A stretch of 64,000 nt of DNA from UBA4615 sp044368415 (lineage in GTDB: Bacteria > Pseudomonadota > Gammaproteobacteria > Burkholderiales > Burkholderiaceae_E). The notes below the pieces were generated by a model that saw only the letters and a list, made by a program, of their open reading frames with translations, ran no database searches and was not told where the DNA came from. Below, piece after piece: positions 16,860 through 26,470 of this stretch (position 1 is the first letter of the stretch; the number at the start of each line of letters is the position of its first letter). The stretch spans positions 1 through 64,000 of the forward strand of contig JBIPLJ010000001.1 of NCBI GenBank assembly GCA_044368415.1. The letters run 5' to 3'. Position numbers and translations under genes: made by a program.

Positions 16860-17174
16860 CTATCGGCAATCGAACCCGAAGGGACTACCTCGTCCTTCTC
16901 CGTCGCTGCGGGCTTCGACAGACCCTCCATGCATACCAATCAGCGCCTTCACCAGCGGTAACCCGATACCCAACCGGCCGGCCGCTTTCTCAGACGTCCG
17001 ACCCGCCTCGGTGAACATCTCGAACACCGTGTCGAGCATGTCTGTCGGGATTGCGAACCCGTCATCGGCCAACGTCGATACCACCGTTGCTCCGTCACAC
17101 TCAGCGGATAACCGGATGTGGCCGCCACGGGACGTGTACTTGGCCGCTTTGGGCAGCAGATTCGACCCGACTCT
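16860..17174 (-). pseudogene. histidine-kinase ATPase domain remnant
   Basis: About 104 codons on the minus strand match the C-terminal HATPase domain of a sensor kinase: a damaged N box (NLLPKAAKYT instead of NLLxNAxKYT), a damaged G1 box (DDGFAIP), then EMFTEAGRT, the G2-like RLGIGLPLVKALI and MHGGSVEARSDG. The essential Asn and the Gly pattern are altered, and no sensor or dimerisation domain remains. It resembles the C-terminus of the intact kinase at 18284 but is a different sequence. Confidence 0.75.
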
Positions 17175-17397
17175 GTCAGCTGGATCGGATCGTCGTGGGC
17201 CCTGCCTCAGCTTGCCTTCGCCAGGCGATGTGCTGCGCATTGATCCTCCTGCTTTGCCCTGCGCCCTCGCAGTGAGGCTCACACCCGCAGGGCTCGGACG
17301 ACCCTCGACGCCGGACTGTAGGTTCGTGCAGCACACCGCAGGTACGCACCTTGCCGAGAGAGACGGGCTTTCCCCCACCACTCATCAAGGAGTCAAC

Positions 17398-17970
17398 ATG
17401 GCGACCGCCAAGAAGCCCGTAACTAAGACCCGATCCGCCAACAAGCCCGGCAGCGCCGAACACCGGTCAGCGCGCAGCAGCACGACTGATGCCATCAAGC
17501 TGCTGACCGCCGACCACCGCGAGGTGAAGGCGTTGTTTCAGGAGTATCAGCACCTCGTCGACCATGAAGCAGACGATGACGAGAAGCAGGCGGTTTCCGA
17601 GCAGGTGTGCAGACTGCTGAGCGTCCACGCGCAGATCGAGGAGGAGCTCTTCTACCCCGAGGCAAAGGCGGCGATCAAGGAGCCCGATCTGGTCGACGAA
17701 GCAGACGTCGAGCACGCAATTGCCAAGGCGCTGATCGCACAGATCGAATCCGGCGACCCGCGGGACGAACTGTACGACGCAAAGGTGAAGGTGCTTGGCG
17801 AGTACATCGACCACCATGTCAAGGAGGAAGAAGGCGAGCTGTTCCCGCAGGCGCGCCGAGCCAAGCTCGACCTGGACGCGATCGGCCAGAAGATTGTCGA
17901 GCGCAAGTCGGCGCTCTTGGCGCAGATGGGCGATGTCGAGGAGCCCGAAGCGGCCGACGCATCGGCCTGA
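17398..17970 (+). CDS. hemerythrin-domain protein
   Basis: A 190-residue protein. A Lys/Ser-rich disordered N-terminus (about 35 residues) precedes a hemerythrin HHE domain. The likely diiron ligands are visible: His in LLTADHREVK, His/Glu in LLSVHAQIEEELFYPE, and the HHVKEEEGELFPQ motif. Such proteins bind oxygen or nitric oxide or act as iron-based stress sensors. A strong AAGGAG ribosome site is seven bases before the ATG. It stands alone on the plus strand. Confidence 0.88.
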   Translation: MATAKKPVTKTRSANKPGSAEHRSARSSTTDAIKLLTADHREVKALFQEYQHLVDHEADDDEKQAVSEQVCRLLSVHAQIEEELFYPEAKAAIKEPDLVDEADVEHAIAKALIAQIESGDPRDELYDAKVKVLGEYIDHHVKEEEGELFPQARRAKLDLDAIGQKIVERKSALLAQMGDVEEPEAADASA

Positions 17971-18283
17971 ACCGCGGGTGTTGCCTGTGCCGCGGGCAAT
18001 AGCCCTCTGTTCAAGTTCGCGTCACCGCGCGCGGGCGGATGCCCGCGCGGCTTGGCCGCGAGCGGTCTTCGCCTGGGCTGCAGGCGTGCGGCTACCCTTG
18101 CGCGGCGCGCCCCCCGCTGAGATCGCGGTGGAGGGCGCCGCGGCGCGGGGGCGCTCGCACCTGTTGTTCCGCGCGGCGTTCTGTAACGTTCGAGACGATC
18201 GGTCGACTCTGACGACATTAGGCGCCGGGCAGGCCGCCCGCGCGCCGATTGACCGCCCAGCTACCGGCCCTTACGCTGTGGGT
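17971..18283. other. 313-bp intergenic region
   Basis: No gene or clear regulatory element seen. Several short GC-rich inverted repeats occur (for example GCGCGGGCGG...GCCCGCGCG near 18030-18050), which may form a terminator for the hemerythrin gene. Confidence 0.35.
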
Positions 18284-19519
18284 ATGGTCGATCCCCGTGC
18301 AAGAGCACTCCGAGCCGGCTGGTTGCCACATCGGGGCAGCATCGCCGATCTCATCCGAGCGCGTGACTGGTCGGCCACCCCGCTCGGCCCGATCGAAGCG
18401 TGGCCGGCGGCGCTGCGCACCACAGTAGGTACGCTGCTCGACTCGAGCTTTCCACACAATTTGATGTGGGGGCCGCAGCTTGTGCAGATCTACAACGAGG
18501 CGTTCGCAGCGACCCTCGCCGAGCGGCATCCCGATGCGATGGGGCAGCCCGCTTCGATCTGCTGGCCAGAGCTGTGGCACGACATCGGCCCCACGATCGA
18601 AGGCGTGCTTCGCACGGGCGTCCCCGTGTTCGTCGAGAACCGTGCGCACGTCATCGTGTCGGCCGGCGTCTCGCAGGAGCGGTGGTTCACCTACTGCTGG
18701 AGCGCGGTGCGCGGCGACGACGGCATCGCGAGTGGCGTGCTCGTGACGGTGATCGAGAACACCCTGCAGGTTCTCACGCAGCGCGACAATGAGCGGTTGG
18801 TCGAGAACCTGCGCGACGACGATCGGCGCAAAGACGAGTTCCTCGCGATCCTCGCGCACGAACTGCGCAATCCCCTGGCGCCCCTGACGTTCGCGCTGCG
18901 GCTGCTCGAGCGCAACACCTCGCTCGATGCCGCCGCGCGCGAGACGTTGAGCATGGCCGAGAGGCAGCGTACGCAGCTAGAACGCCTGGTCGGTGACCTG
19001 ATCGAGGCGGCGCACATCACTAGCGGCAACCTCACGTTGCGCACCGAGAGCTTGGATCTGGGCGAATCGGTGTACGAGGCGGTGCAATCACTCGAGCCGT
19101 TGACCGGCGTTCGGCGGCAGTCGGTGCGGGTCGAGTTGCCCGACCGACCGGTCCACATCGTGGCCGATCGTATCCGTCTGGCCCAGGTTCTCGGGAACCT
19201 GTTGCACAACGCCTCGAAATTCACCCCAAACGACGGCGCGATCGAGGTGCGTGTCGTCGAGCTCGACGACGGCGTCGAGGTGAGTGTCACCGACACCGGT
19301 ATCGGCATCGAGCCGGCGATGCTGGGGCGCCTCTTTAAGCTGTTCTCGCAGATCGACGCGCCCGCCGACCGTTCGCGCGGAGGTCTGGGGATCGGGCTTG
19401 CGCTTGTCAGCCGTCTGGTGGCGCTGCACGGTTGGCGGGTGAGCGCGGCCAGCGACGGTGCAGGCAGTGGCACCACCATGAAGGTCTGGCTGCCTCGCGA
19501 CACTTCCGGAACACCGTGA
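18284..19519 (+). CDS. soluble sensor histidine kinase with PAS-like domain
   Basis: A 411-residue kinase with no transmembrane segment, so presumably cytosolic. Residues about 45-165 are PAS-like, with LMWGPQLVQIYNEAFA and the WFTYCWSAVRGDDG strand pair. A short coiled coil leads to the HisKA domain with the phosphoacceptor in LAHELRNPLAPL. The HATPase domain has N box NLLHNASKFT, G1 DTGIGIEP and G2 RGGLGIGLALV, all intact. No response regulator is adjacent, so it is an orphan. The start is the first ATG that includes the whole PAS region; its ribosome site is weak. Confidence 0.88.
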   Translation: MVDPRARALRAGWLPHRGSIADLIRARDWSATPLGPIEAWPAALRTTVGTLLDSSFPHNLMWGPQLVQIYNEAFAATLAERHPDAMGQPASICWPELWHDIGPTIEGVLRTGVPVFVENRAHVIVSAGVSQERWFTYCWSAVRGDDGIASGVLVTVIENTLQVLTQRDNERLVENLRDDDRRKDEFLAILAHELRNPLAPLTFALRLLERNTSLDAAARETLSMAERQRTQLERLVGDLIEAAHITSGNLTLRTESLDLGESVYEAVQSLEPLTGVRRQSVRVELPDRPVHIVADRIRLAQVLGNLLHNASKFTPNDGAIEVRVVELDDGVEVSVTDTGIGIEPAMLGRLFKLFSQIDAPADRSRGGLGIGLALVSRLVALHGWRVSAASDGAGSGTTMKVWLPRDTSGTP

Positions 19520-19603
19520 TCACCGCATCATCTTCGAAGCCAAGACTCTGTCGCAGGCCGCCTGAGCCGACGCCCGACCCAGCGGATCGATCGAAACCTG
19601 CCC

Positions 19604-20431
19604 TCACGCCGTCGCCGCGGCGCCGACCGGCGGCGTGATCGTCCCGGCGGTCGTCGACACCTCCACCCGTTTGCTCGTCAGCGACGCTGATCCGACAAAG
19701 GTCGCGAACGGCGCGTCGGCGGCGTCGCGCCCAGCGCAGATCCGCACGAGGCCCTTCGCATGGGCCATGCCGGTCGGGTCGAACAGGTACCAGTCGCCAT
19801 CGAGGAAGGTCTCGAAGAAGCCATGGAAATCCTGCGGCTCGACGCCCACGCCGTAGCCGCTGACGTAACGGGCCGGGATGCCCATCGCCCGACACAACGA
19901 GATCGCGACGTGCGCGAAGTCGCGGCACACACCCGCCCGCTGAAGCAGGACGTCGGCGCTGCCGCTGGAAGAATCCGTCGTCCCCGCGACGTACGCGAGA
20001 TTGTTGCCCACCCAGTCGCTGATCGCCTTCACCCGGCTGTACCCGGTCGGCGTTCGGCCGAACTGCCGGGTCACGAAGCCGAGCAGCCGATCCGACTCGC
20101 AGTATCGGCTCGGGTTCAGGTAGCTGAGCACCTCTGAAGGCAACTCACCGAACGGCACCACGGCGAGCGACTTCGGATCGTCGATGCGTGGGTCGATATC
20201 AACCGATGCGTCGTAACTGAGCCGGAACTCGCCTGCCGGCACTGCGACCCGCAACAGTTGATGTCCACCCGGACCGAAGTCGAGCATCTCGTAGCGCAGG
20301 TCTGGGACGAACTCGAACGTCTCGCGCCGGACCGATTGCCGCGGTGTGCGCGCCGCCATCACAGAGAAGTAGAAGCTCGAATCGGCCCCGATGTGATAGG
20401 CGAGTTCGCAGCGGACGTCGATCGAGTGCAT
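19604..20431 (-). CDS. transglutaminase-like cysteine protease family protein
   Basis: A 275-residue protein. An N-terminal beta-rich domain is followed by a transglutaminase-like core with the catalytic Cys in RAGVCRDFAHVA, His in DFHGFFE and Asp in WYLFDPTG. The core is preceded by the usual TGYSRVKAISDWV helix. Such proteins act as peptidases or crosslinkers on unknown substrates and commonly sit beside a proteasome-type protease gene. Here only a 38-codon relic of that partner is left directly upstream. The ATG at 20431 has GGAGAG about ten bases upstream. Confidence 0.85.
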   Translation of the reverse strand: MHSIDVRCELAYHIGADSSFYFSVMAARTPRQSVRRETFEFVPDLRYEMLDFGPGGHQLLRVAVPAGEFRLSYDASVDIDPRIDDPKSLAVVPFGELPSEVLSYLNPSRYCESDRLLGFVTRQFGRTPTGYSRVKAISDWVGNNLAYVAGTTDSSSGSADVLLQRAGVCRDFAHVAISLCRAMGIPARYVSGYGVGVEPQDFHGFFETFLDGDWYLFDPTGMAHAKGLVRICAGRDAADAPFATFVGSASLTSKRVEVSTTAGTITPPVGAAATA

Positions 20432-20482
20432 GGGTCGTCTCTCCGCGCGGTCGCGCCACAATGGTTGCGCCCAGTCCATCGG

Positions 20483-20596
20483 TCAAGCCTGCAGCGCGCG
20501 CTCCAGTTCTGCACCCCACCAGTCGCATGCGACGGTCAGGTCGTCCGCCAGGGCAATCAGTCCGGAGTCGACGCGGATGCCGGTGCAGAAGGTCAT
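20483..20596 (-). pseudogene. gutted proteasome-type protease gene
   Basis: A 37-residue frame begins MTFCTGIRVDSGLIALAD, the recognisable N-terminus of bacterial proteasome-type (Ntn hydrolase) proteases. It then jumps to a Trp/Arg-containing end (WWGAELERALQA) that looks like the family's C-terminal helix. Roughly 200 residues between are missing. The match is confident for the first 18 residues and tentative for the end. It lies 51 bp upstream of the transglutaminase on the same strand, the usual partner arrangement. Confidence 0.65.
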
Positions 20597-20790
20597 GCGC
20601 ACGGACGACGGCAAGATGCGCGCCCGCTCCGCCGGCGAGCGGCTAGGCGAGTACACAGTCGCCGGATTGCGGGCATCACACTTGCCGAGGCTCCGTGCAC
20701 CGGCTCCTGCCTCGATGCAGTCCCGGGCGGCGCAGGAACGTGACAGGCCGAGCTATACCTCGCGGACATCCCCTTTGCAGGCAGGACGCC

Positions 20791-20955
20791 TTGTTTTACT
20801 ACGCCGTCATGTTTTTCCTCATCGCGTTGATCGCGGCGCTGTTCGGCTTCGGTGGCATCGCCGCCGGCGCAGAGGGCATCGCGCGAGTCCTGTTCCTCGT
20901 GTTCGTTGTGATCTCTGCGCTCGCCTTTGTGCTCGGCCTGCGTCGGCGCCGCTGA
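20791..20955 (+). CDS. DUF1328 small membrane protein
   Basis: A 54-residue protein starting at TTG. The two hydrophobic segments (YYAVMFFLIALIAALFGF and IARVLFLVFVVISALAFV) separated by GGIAAGAEG and ending in LRRRR are the complete DUF1328 family pattern. Fifty-four residues is the family's normal length and supports the TTG start, with AGGACG upstream. Located in the inner membrane; function unknown, but found in many stress-related clusters. Confidence 0.85.
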   Translation: MFYYAVMFFLIALIAALFGFGGIAAGAEGIARVLFLVFVVISALAFVLGLRRRR

Positions 20956-21109
20956 CGAACCTGGACGCCTGTGCTCGCCGGCGGCCGGCTTGACCGCTAA
21001 TCGCATTCACCGCCGCGAAATCCCGGCACGACGGGCACAGCACTTGCCCTGACCATTACATTGCCCTGCGCCACCTGCCACCGCCGCCACTTCGACACCA
21101 CCGACTCCG

Positions 21110-21325
21110 ATGACCGCCACCCCCTCGCTGCTCAAGGATTGCCCACCGGGCGGCCTGGACCTAGTTTCGTTGGATGCCCATCTGCTGGCGTGCGAGCGCG
21201 CGCTCGGCGCAGCGTTCCCCTGGTACTGCCTGGGTGAACGGGCGCACAGCGTGATCGGGCCACGCCTGGTGACCACGGTGTTGAGCGCCACTGGCCTGAT
21301 GGCACTGCTGGCCGCATTCGCCTGA
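21110..21325 (+). CDS. hypothetical small protein before the glucan synthase
   Basis: A 71-residue frame with a hydrophobic C-terminal third (VTTVLSATGLMALLAAFA) and no recognised family. It ends eight bases before the start of the cyclic glucan synthase gene, so translational coupling is possible. No Shine-Dalgarno is apparent, and it may be only open sequence. Confidence 0.35.
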   Translation: MTATPSLLKDCPPGGLDLVSLDAHLLACERALGAAFPWYCLGERAHSVIGPRLVTTVLSATGLMALLAAFA

Positions 21326-21333
21326 CCGGCCGA

Positions 21334-24300
21334 ATGGCGCGCGCGCCGCGGGCCTTCGGCACGCTCGAGCTGGACGCGGCCGCCACGCGGCTGCTGCGAT
21401 CGGTCGACGGCCCACTGGAGCCGCCCGTGCGCGCCGTGCTGTTCGGCGCGGCCCGATTCGGCGAGCACGGCCGCAGCCTGGCCCGGGCCCAGGCGGTCGC
21501 TGGGCCCGGCGAAGCCCGCGGCAGCTTCTTTCCACGTTTGCAGCAGAACCTGCTGGCGCTGCGAGACGCACGCGCGGTGCTCGAGGATCACTCCCGCAAG
21601 GGCCATCACCTTGCTCCGGCCGCTGGCTGGCTGATCGACCACGGCCACCTGCTGGACGGTCAACTCGACACCGTTCGCAACGGTCTGCCGCGGCGCTACT
21701 ACGCGCAGTTGCCGCGTCTTCGCGACGCTCCGCTCGCCGGTCTGCCCCGCGTCTACGGTCTGGCATGGGCCTGGGTCGCGCACACGGACAGCGGCCTGGA
21801 CGAGGACCTGCTCGGACAGTTCCTCGCTGCGTACCAGAGCGAGCGCGAGCTGACGCTGGCAGAGTTGTGGGCGATCCCCACCACGCTGCGCGTGGTGCTG
21901 GTCGAGAACCTGCGCAGACTGGCGGAGCGGGCCGCTGCCACACAGACCGCCCGCGACGTCGCGCAGCGACTGATCGAGGCCGGGGCGCAGGGCGGCGACG
22001 ACGCTCTGCTGCAGTCCGTCGGCCATACGCTGGCGGAACGCGGTGTGCTCGAGGCCTTCGCGCTGCAGCTCTACGGCCGCAGCGACGAGGTTGCCCCCGA
22101 CGCCGGGGTAACGCTGCGACGCTGGCTGGGCGAACGCCTGCCAGATCCCGCAGGCGCACTGCAGCGTCAGCAGCAGCAGGCGGCCGAGGACCATCAGAGC
22201 GTGCGCAACGCGGTCACCTCACTGCGCGCACTCGATCGCACCGACTGGCGCGCCGTGCTGTTGCAACCGAGTGCCGCGCTGGCGTCGCTGCAGGGGCTGC
22301 CGGTCTTCACTGCAGAGTCGGAGGCGACGCAGGATCTGACTCTGCACGACGTCGAGCACCTCGCACGGCATGCGGCGATCCCCGAATCGACCGTCAGTGA
22401 GGCGGTGGCCGGGCTGGCAACAGGGCGCAGCGGGGCTGCATCGGCGCCGATGCATTGGCTGCGGGGTCCAGGCCAGTCGGAACTGCTTGCCGCCCTGGGT
22501 CTACCCGATGCTTGGCCCCGCCGCTGGCGGGTTGTGAAACGCGCCGCCGTGCCTGCGTACCTGCTCACCATCGGCGGGATCAGCGCAGCCCTTGTGGCCG
22601 TGGTGATGCGCCACGATGCCTCGGTCGACCTGTACTGGCCGGCCTGGATGCTCACCGCATGGCTGCTCGCCTTTCCGGCCAGCGAGGCGGTTCTGGCGGT
22701 GCTGCACCGCGTGATCAGCGAGTCGCTGCCACCGCACCGCCTGCCACGGATGGCACTGCAGGGTGGAATTCCGATCGAGCACCGACCGCTGGTGGTGGTC
22801 CCCGCGTTGCTGACCAGCGTCCGGGGCACCGTGGCGCTGGCCGCGCAACTCGAGCAGCACCATCTGGCCAATCCCGAGGTACACGCGCAGTTTGCACTGC
22901 TGACCGATCTCCCCGATGCAACGCTGCAACACGCCCCCCAGGATGCCGCACTGCTGCAGGCGGCACATCGCGCGGTCGAGCAGCTCAACCGTCGCCACGG
23001 CGTACCAGCATCCGGGCCGCAGCGGTTCCTGCTGCTGCATCGCGAACGTTGCTGGTCCGACAGCGAGCAGTGCTGGATGGGCTGGGAGCGCAAGCGGGGC
23101 AAGCTCGAAGCGGTGCTGATCGCTTTGGTGGAGGGCGGCGCCAGCCCCTTCATCGATCTCGGTGCGCTGTCGACGCCCGCGCCCGGCATTCGGTATCTGG
23201 TGACGCTGGACAGCGACACCGACATGCCGCCCGGTCGATTGCGCGAACTCGTGGCGGTGGCCGCTCACCCGATCAACGCGCCGGTGATCGACCCGCAAAC
23301 CCGACGTGTGACGGCGGGCTACACCATTCTTCAGCCACGCATCGTGGTGCCGCTGCCCGAGCCGGGCGCCCGCACGCCGTTCCACTGGTTGTTCAGCGGT
23401 CAATGGGGCATCGATCCGTACAGCGCCGCCAGCTCCGAGGTATACCAGGACCTGTTCGGCGAAGGCACGTTCACCGGCAAAGGCCTGCTCGATGTCCGCG
23501 GTGCACATGCCACGCTGGCCCATCGCCTGCCCGACGCCCAGTTGCTCAGTCACGACCTGCTGGAAGGCGCGTTGGGTCGCTTTGCCGCCGTCAGCGACAT
23601 CACGCTGGTCGAGGATGCACCGGCCCATCCTGATGTCGCCGCCGCTCGCCTACACCGCTGGATCCGCGGCGACTGGCAGCTGCTTCCGTTCCTGCTTCAC
23701 CCGGGCCGCTGGCCGATGGCCGGTATCAACCGCTGGAAGATGATCGACAACCTGCGCCGCTCGCTGGTGGCACCCGCCAGCCTGGCGCTGCTGGTGTGGG
23801 TGATGGCCACCGGAGCACTGCCGGTATCCAGCGCACTCTGGCTGGTTGCGGCGGCGTGGAGCGCCGGGCCGCTGCTCGGTGCGGTGGCGGCGCTGGCGCC
23901 GCCGCGTGACGACATCTCGCTGCGCCTGTTCTACCAACACACCCTGCCCCAGGTGGCGCGCGCCATCGCGGGTGCGCTCTGGCACGGCGTGCAGCTGACC
24001 GGGCAGGCGCTGACCGCGGCCGATGCCGTGCTGCGCGCGCTCGTGCGTCAGTACGTCAGCCGACGCCGGATGCTGCAGTGGACCACCGCCGCCGCGGCAC
24101 AGGCCGCAGCCGCCACGACCTGGCCGGCGATGCTGCGCCGACACCGCCGCAGCGTCGGGCTCGCGCTGTGTCTGCTGAGTCTGCTGGCGGCGCTGCGCGC
24201 GGTCGTGTCGACCGACGTACCGGCCTTCTGGCCGGTACTGCTGTGCCTGCTGTGGGCCGTGGCACCGGCCGTCACCTGGCTGGCCGCACGTCCGCGGGTC

Positions 24301-26214
24301 GGCGCTTCGCAGCGCCTGGACGAGCCCAGCCTGGACCGATTACGCACCGTCGCACGTGACACGTGGTCTTTCCTCGCGCGCGTGGGCACCGACGACCACC
24401 ACCTGCCTCCCGACAATGTCCAGCTCAGCGGCGCCGTACCGATGGTGGCCCATCGCACGTCGCCGACCAACATCGGTCTTTACCTGCTGTCTGTCGCCGC
24501 GGCGCGCGAGATGGATTTCATCGACGACATCACGATGATCCAACGCCTCGAAGCGACGCTGGACACCTTGGAATTGCTGCCGCGATGGAACGGCCACTTC
24601 TACAACTGGTACGACACGAAAACGCTCGCCGTGCTCGCACCCGCCTACGTGTCGAGCGTCGATAGCGGCAACCTGTGCGGCCATCTGCTTGTGCTGGCTG
24701 CATCGTGCGAGCAGCGGTCCGCCCGACCCGATGGCGCGACCATCGGCGATACCCCAGCCGCGGCGCGGCTGTTGCGACTGGCGTCGCGGGCCCGGTCATT
24801 CGCGCTGGCGGCGGACTTCAAGGTGCTGTACGACCCGCGGCACATGTTGCTGCACATCGGCTACGACGTCGACAGTCAGAAGCTCGACGCAGGCCACTAC
24901 GACCTGCTGGCATCGGAGGCGCGGCTGGCCAGCCTGGTCGCGATCGCAAAAGGAGACGTGCCGCCCCGTCACTGGGCGGCACTTGGCCGACCGCTGTTCG
25001 CCGCGCTCGAGGGTGGCTCACGACAAGCCAGCGTCGGCCTGAAATCTTGGTCGGGCTCGATGTTCGAATATCTGATGCCGAGCCTTGTCCTGGAAGAACC
25101 GGACGGCAGCCTGCTGTTCGAGGCGACGCGGACCGCGGTCGCGCTGCAGTGTCGCGACGGCGCAGCGCACGGCACGCCGTGGGGGGTCTCCGAGTCAGCG
25201 ATCGCCGCGCAGGATCACACACTCGCCTACCAGTACGGACCGCAGGGCGTAGCCGCGCTGGCGCTGCGCCGGACGCCGGTCGACGAACGCGTGGTGGCGC
25301 CCTACGCCAGCCTGATGGCCCTGGTCGTCGCACCGCAGGCCGCGGTCGAGAACCTGGCTGCGCTGGAGCGACTCGGAGCGCGCGGCGCGTTTGGCTTCAT
25401 CGAGTCGCTCGACTACACGCCGCGCCGTCAGCCGGCCGGTGCCCAGAGTGACCACACGATGGTGCGGACCTACATGGCGCATCACCAGGCCATGGGCCTG
25501 CTGGCCTGTGCACATGTCCTCACAGGCGGCGCGGTACGTCGCTGGGCGGCGGCCGCTCCGCACCTGCGCGCGGTGCTGAGCCTGCTGCACGAGCGCGCGA
25601 CACACGAGGCGCCGCTGCCTCGCGAGACTTCGAGGCCTGCGCAAAGTCCCGCGCTGACCGGTCAGCGCTGGCGGTACGACACGGATCCGCAGACCCGCGC
25701 GCTTGCGCCCAGCCACGTCATCGGCAACGAACGCTACGCTGTGATGCTGCGCGCCGGCGGCGCTGGCTGCAGCCAGTGGCAGGGGCAGTCGCTGACTGCG
25801 GGCCGCGGTGGCTGGAGCTGGTACACGGGTGCGGCGAGCTGGCTGCAGCGGGCAGCCCTCGAGTCGATCTGCAGGCTGCGTTGGCATCGCGACCAGGTAC
25901 GACTCGAGCCCTGCCTGCCGCCGCACTGCCCACGGGTCGAGATCGACCTCGAGCACGCGGGCCGCACCGTGCGTGTAATCGTCACACGCAGCGCGGCGGA
26001 TAACGCGGGCGGCAGCGCGATCCATCTGCGCCGCGGCGAGACGGTGGGCCTTGGGACGCTCGCCGACGACGCGGTGCTGATGACCGTCGTAGGCGCGCCG
26101 CTCGCAGCACACCCCGCCGGAACCCGTGACACAGGTCACGCCGGTGCCTCATCGCGGGCGGCGGGATCGACACGACCGGGCTCGAGGACGGCATCGACCG
26201 ATTTGCCGTCTTGA
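21334..26214 (+). CDS. ndvB: cyclic beta-1,2-glucan synthase (NdvB-like) lacking its GH94 phosphorylase core
   Basis: A 1626-residue membrane protein. After an N-terminal cytosolic region, two transmembrane segments lie near residues 405-460. The GT84 glycosyltransferase domain has the DxD-type motif TLDSDTDMPPG (about residue 630) and the acceptor motif RWIRGDWQLLPF (about 775). More transmembrane helices and then a glucoamylase-like domain (RVGTDDHHLPPDN through TMVRTYMAHHQAMGLLA) follow. The GH94 domain should come next. It begins (HVIGNERYAVMLRAGG), but near 25785-25800 it jumps in frame to its very end (GGWSWYTGAASW). About 900-1000 residues with the phosphorylase active site are missing compared with NdvB/Cgs of about 2800. 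Glucan synthesis may persist, but chain-length control should be lost. Confidence 0.85.
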   Translation: MARAPRAFGTLELDAAATRLLRSVDGPLEPPVRAVLFGAARFGEHGRSLARAQAVAGPGEARGSFFPRLQQNLLALRDARAVLEDHSRKGHHLAPAAGWLIDHGHLLDGQLDTVRNGLPRRYYAQLPRLRDAPLAGLPRVYGLAWAWVAHTDSGLDEDLLGQFLAAYQSERELTLAELWAIPTTLRVVLVENLRRLAERAAATQTARDVAQRLIEAGAQGGDDALLQSVGHTLAERGVLEAFALQLYGRSDEVAPDAGVTLRRWLGERLPDPAGALQRQQQQAAEDHQSVRNAVTSLRALDRTDWRAVLLQPSAALASLQGLPVFTAESEATQDLTLHDVEHLARHAAIPESTVSEAVAGLATGRSGAASAPMHWLRGPGQSELLAALGLPDAWPRRWRVVKRAAVPAYLLTIGGISAALVAVVMRHDASVDLYWPAWMLTAWLLAFPASEAVLAVLHRVISESLPPHRLPRMALQGGIPIEHRPLVVVPALLTSVRGTVALAAQLEQHHLANPEVHAQFALLTDLPDATLQHAPQDAALLQAAHRAVEQLNRRHGVPASGPQRFLLLHRERCWSDSEQCWMGWERKRGKLEAVLIALVEGGASPFIDLGALSTPAPGIRYLVTLDSDTDMPPGRLRELVAVAAHPINAPVIDPQTRRVTAGYTILQPRIVVPLPEPGARTPFHWLFSGQWGIDPYSAASSEVYQDLFGEGTFTGKGLLDVRGAHATLAHRLPDAQLLSHDLLEGALGRFAAVSDITLVEDAPAHPDVAAARLHRWIRGDWQLLPFLLHPGRWPMAGINRWKMIDNLRRSLVAPASLALLVWVMATGALPVSSALWLVAAAWSAGPLLGAVAALAPPRDDISLRLFYQHTLPQVARAIAGALWHGVQLTGQALTAADAVLRALVRQYVSRRRMLQWTTAAAAQAAAATTWPAMLRRHRRSVGLALCLLSLLAALRAVVSTDVPAFWPVLLCLLWAVAPAVTWLAARPRVGASQRLDEPSLDRLRTVARDTWSFLARVGTDDHHLPPDNVQLSGAVPMVAHRTSPTNIGLYLLSVAAAREMDFIDDITMIQRLEATLDTLELLPRWNGHFYNWYDTKTLAVLAPAYVSSVDSGNLCGHLLVLAASCEQRSARPDGATIGDTPAAARLLRLASRARSFALAADFKVLYDPRHMLLHIGYDVDSQKLDAGHYDLLASEARLASLVAIAKGDVPPRHWAALGRPLFAALEGGSRQASVGLKSWSGSMFEYLMPSLVLEEPDGSLLFEATRTAVALQCRDGAAHGTPWGVSESAIAAQDHTLAYQYGPQGVAALALRRTPVDERVVAPYASLMALVVAPQAAVENLAALERLGARGAFGFIESLDYTPRRQPAGAQSDHTMVRTYMAHHQAMGLLACAHVLTGGAVRRWAAAAPHLRAVLSLLHERATHEAPLPRETSRPAQSPALTGQRWRYDTDPQTRALAPSHVIGNERYAVMLRAGGAGCSQWQGQSLTAGRGGWSWYTGAASWLQRAALESICRLRWHRDQVRLEPCLPPHCPRVEIDLEHAGRTVRVIVTRSAADNAGGSAIHLRRGETVGLGTLADDAVLMTVVGAPLAAHPAGTRDTGHAGASSRAAGSTRPGSRTASTDLPS

Positions 26215-26470
26215 CAGGCGGAAATGAAGGCGCACTCGCCCTGCACTTTCGGCTGGTCGGCGCCGGCGTCCGTCCGTACAGCATTCGCGGGGCTCGCGTC
26301 AGCTTCCTGCGGTTCGGACGAGGCGATGGTGTCGACAACGTCGACTGGAGGAGTCGAACGAGGGGTTCACGGCTCAGGCCGCTTCGGTACACATCCGGCC
26401 GCGGCGATTCTGCCCACCCAGGCACTGCGTTTGCCGACGGATTCGCATCCGTCGTCATCCGAACCCGCCC
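26215..26470. other. spacer between glucan synthase and sorbosone dehydrogenase genes
   Basis: No supported gene. A plus-strand frame through 26211-26573 reads some protein-like sequence (GALALHFRLVGAGVRPYSI) but I recognise no family. It could be the remains of sequence lost with the GH94 deletion. Confidence 0.3.
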
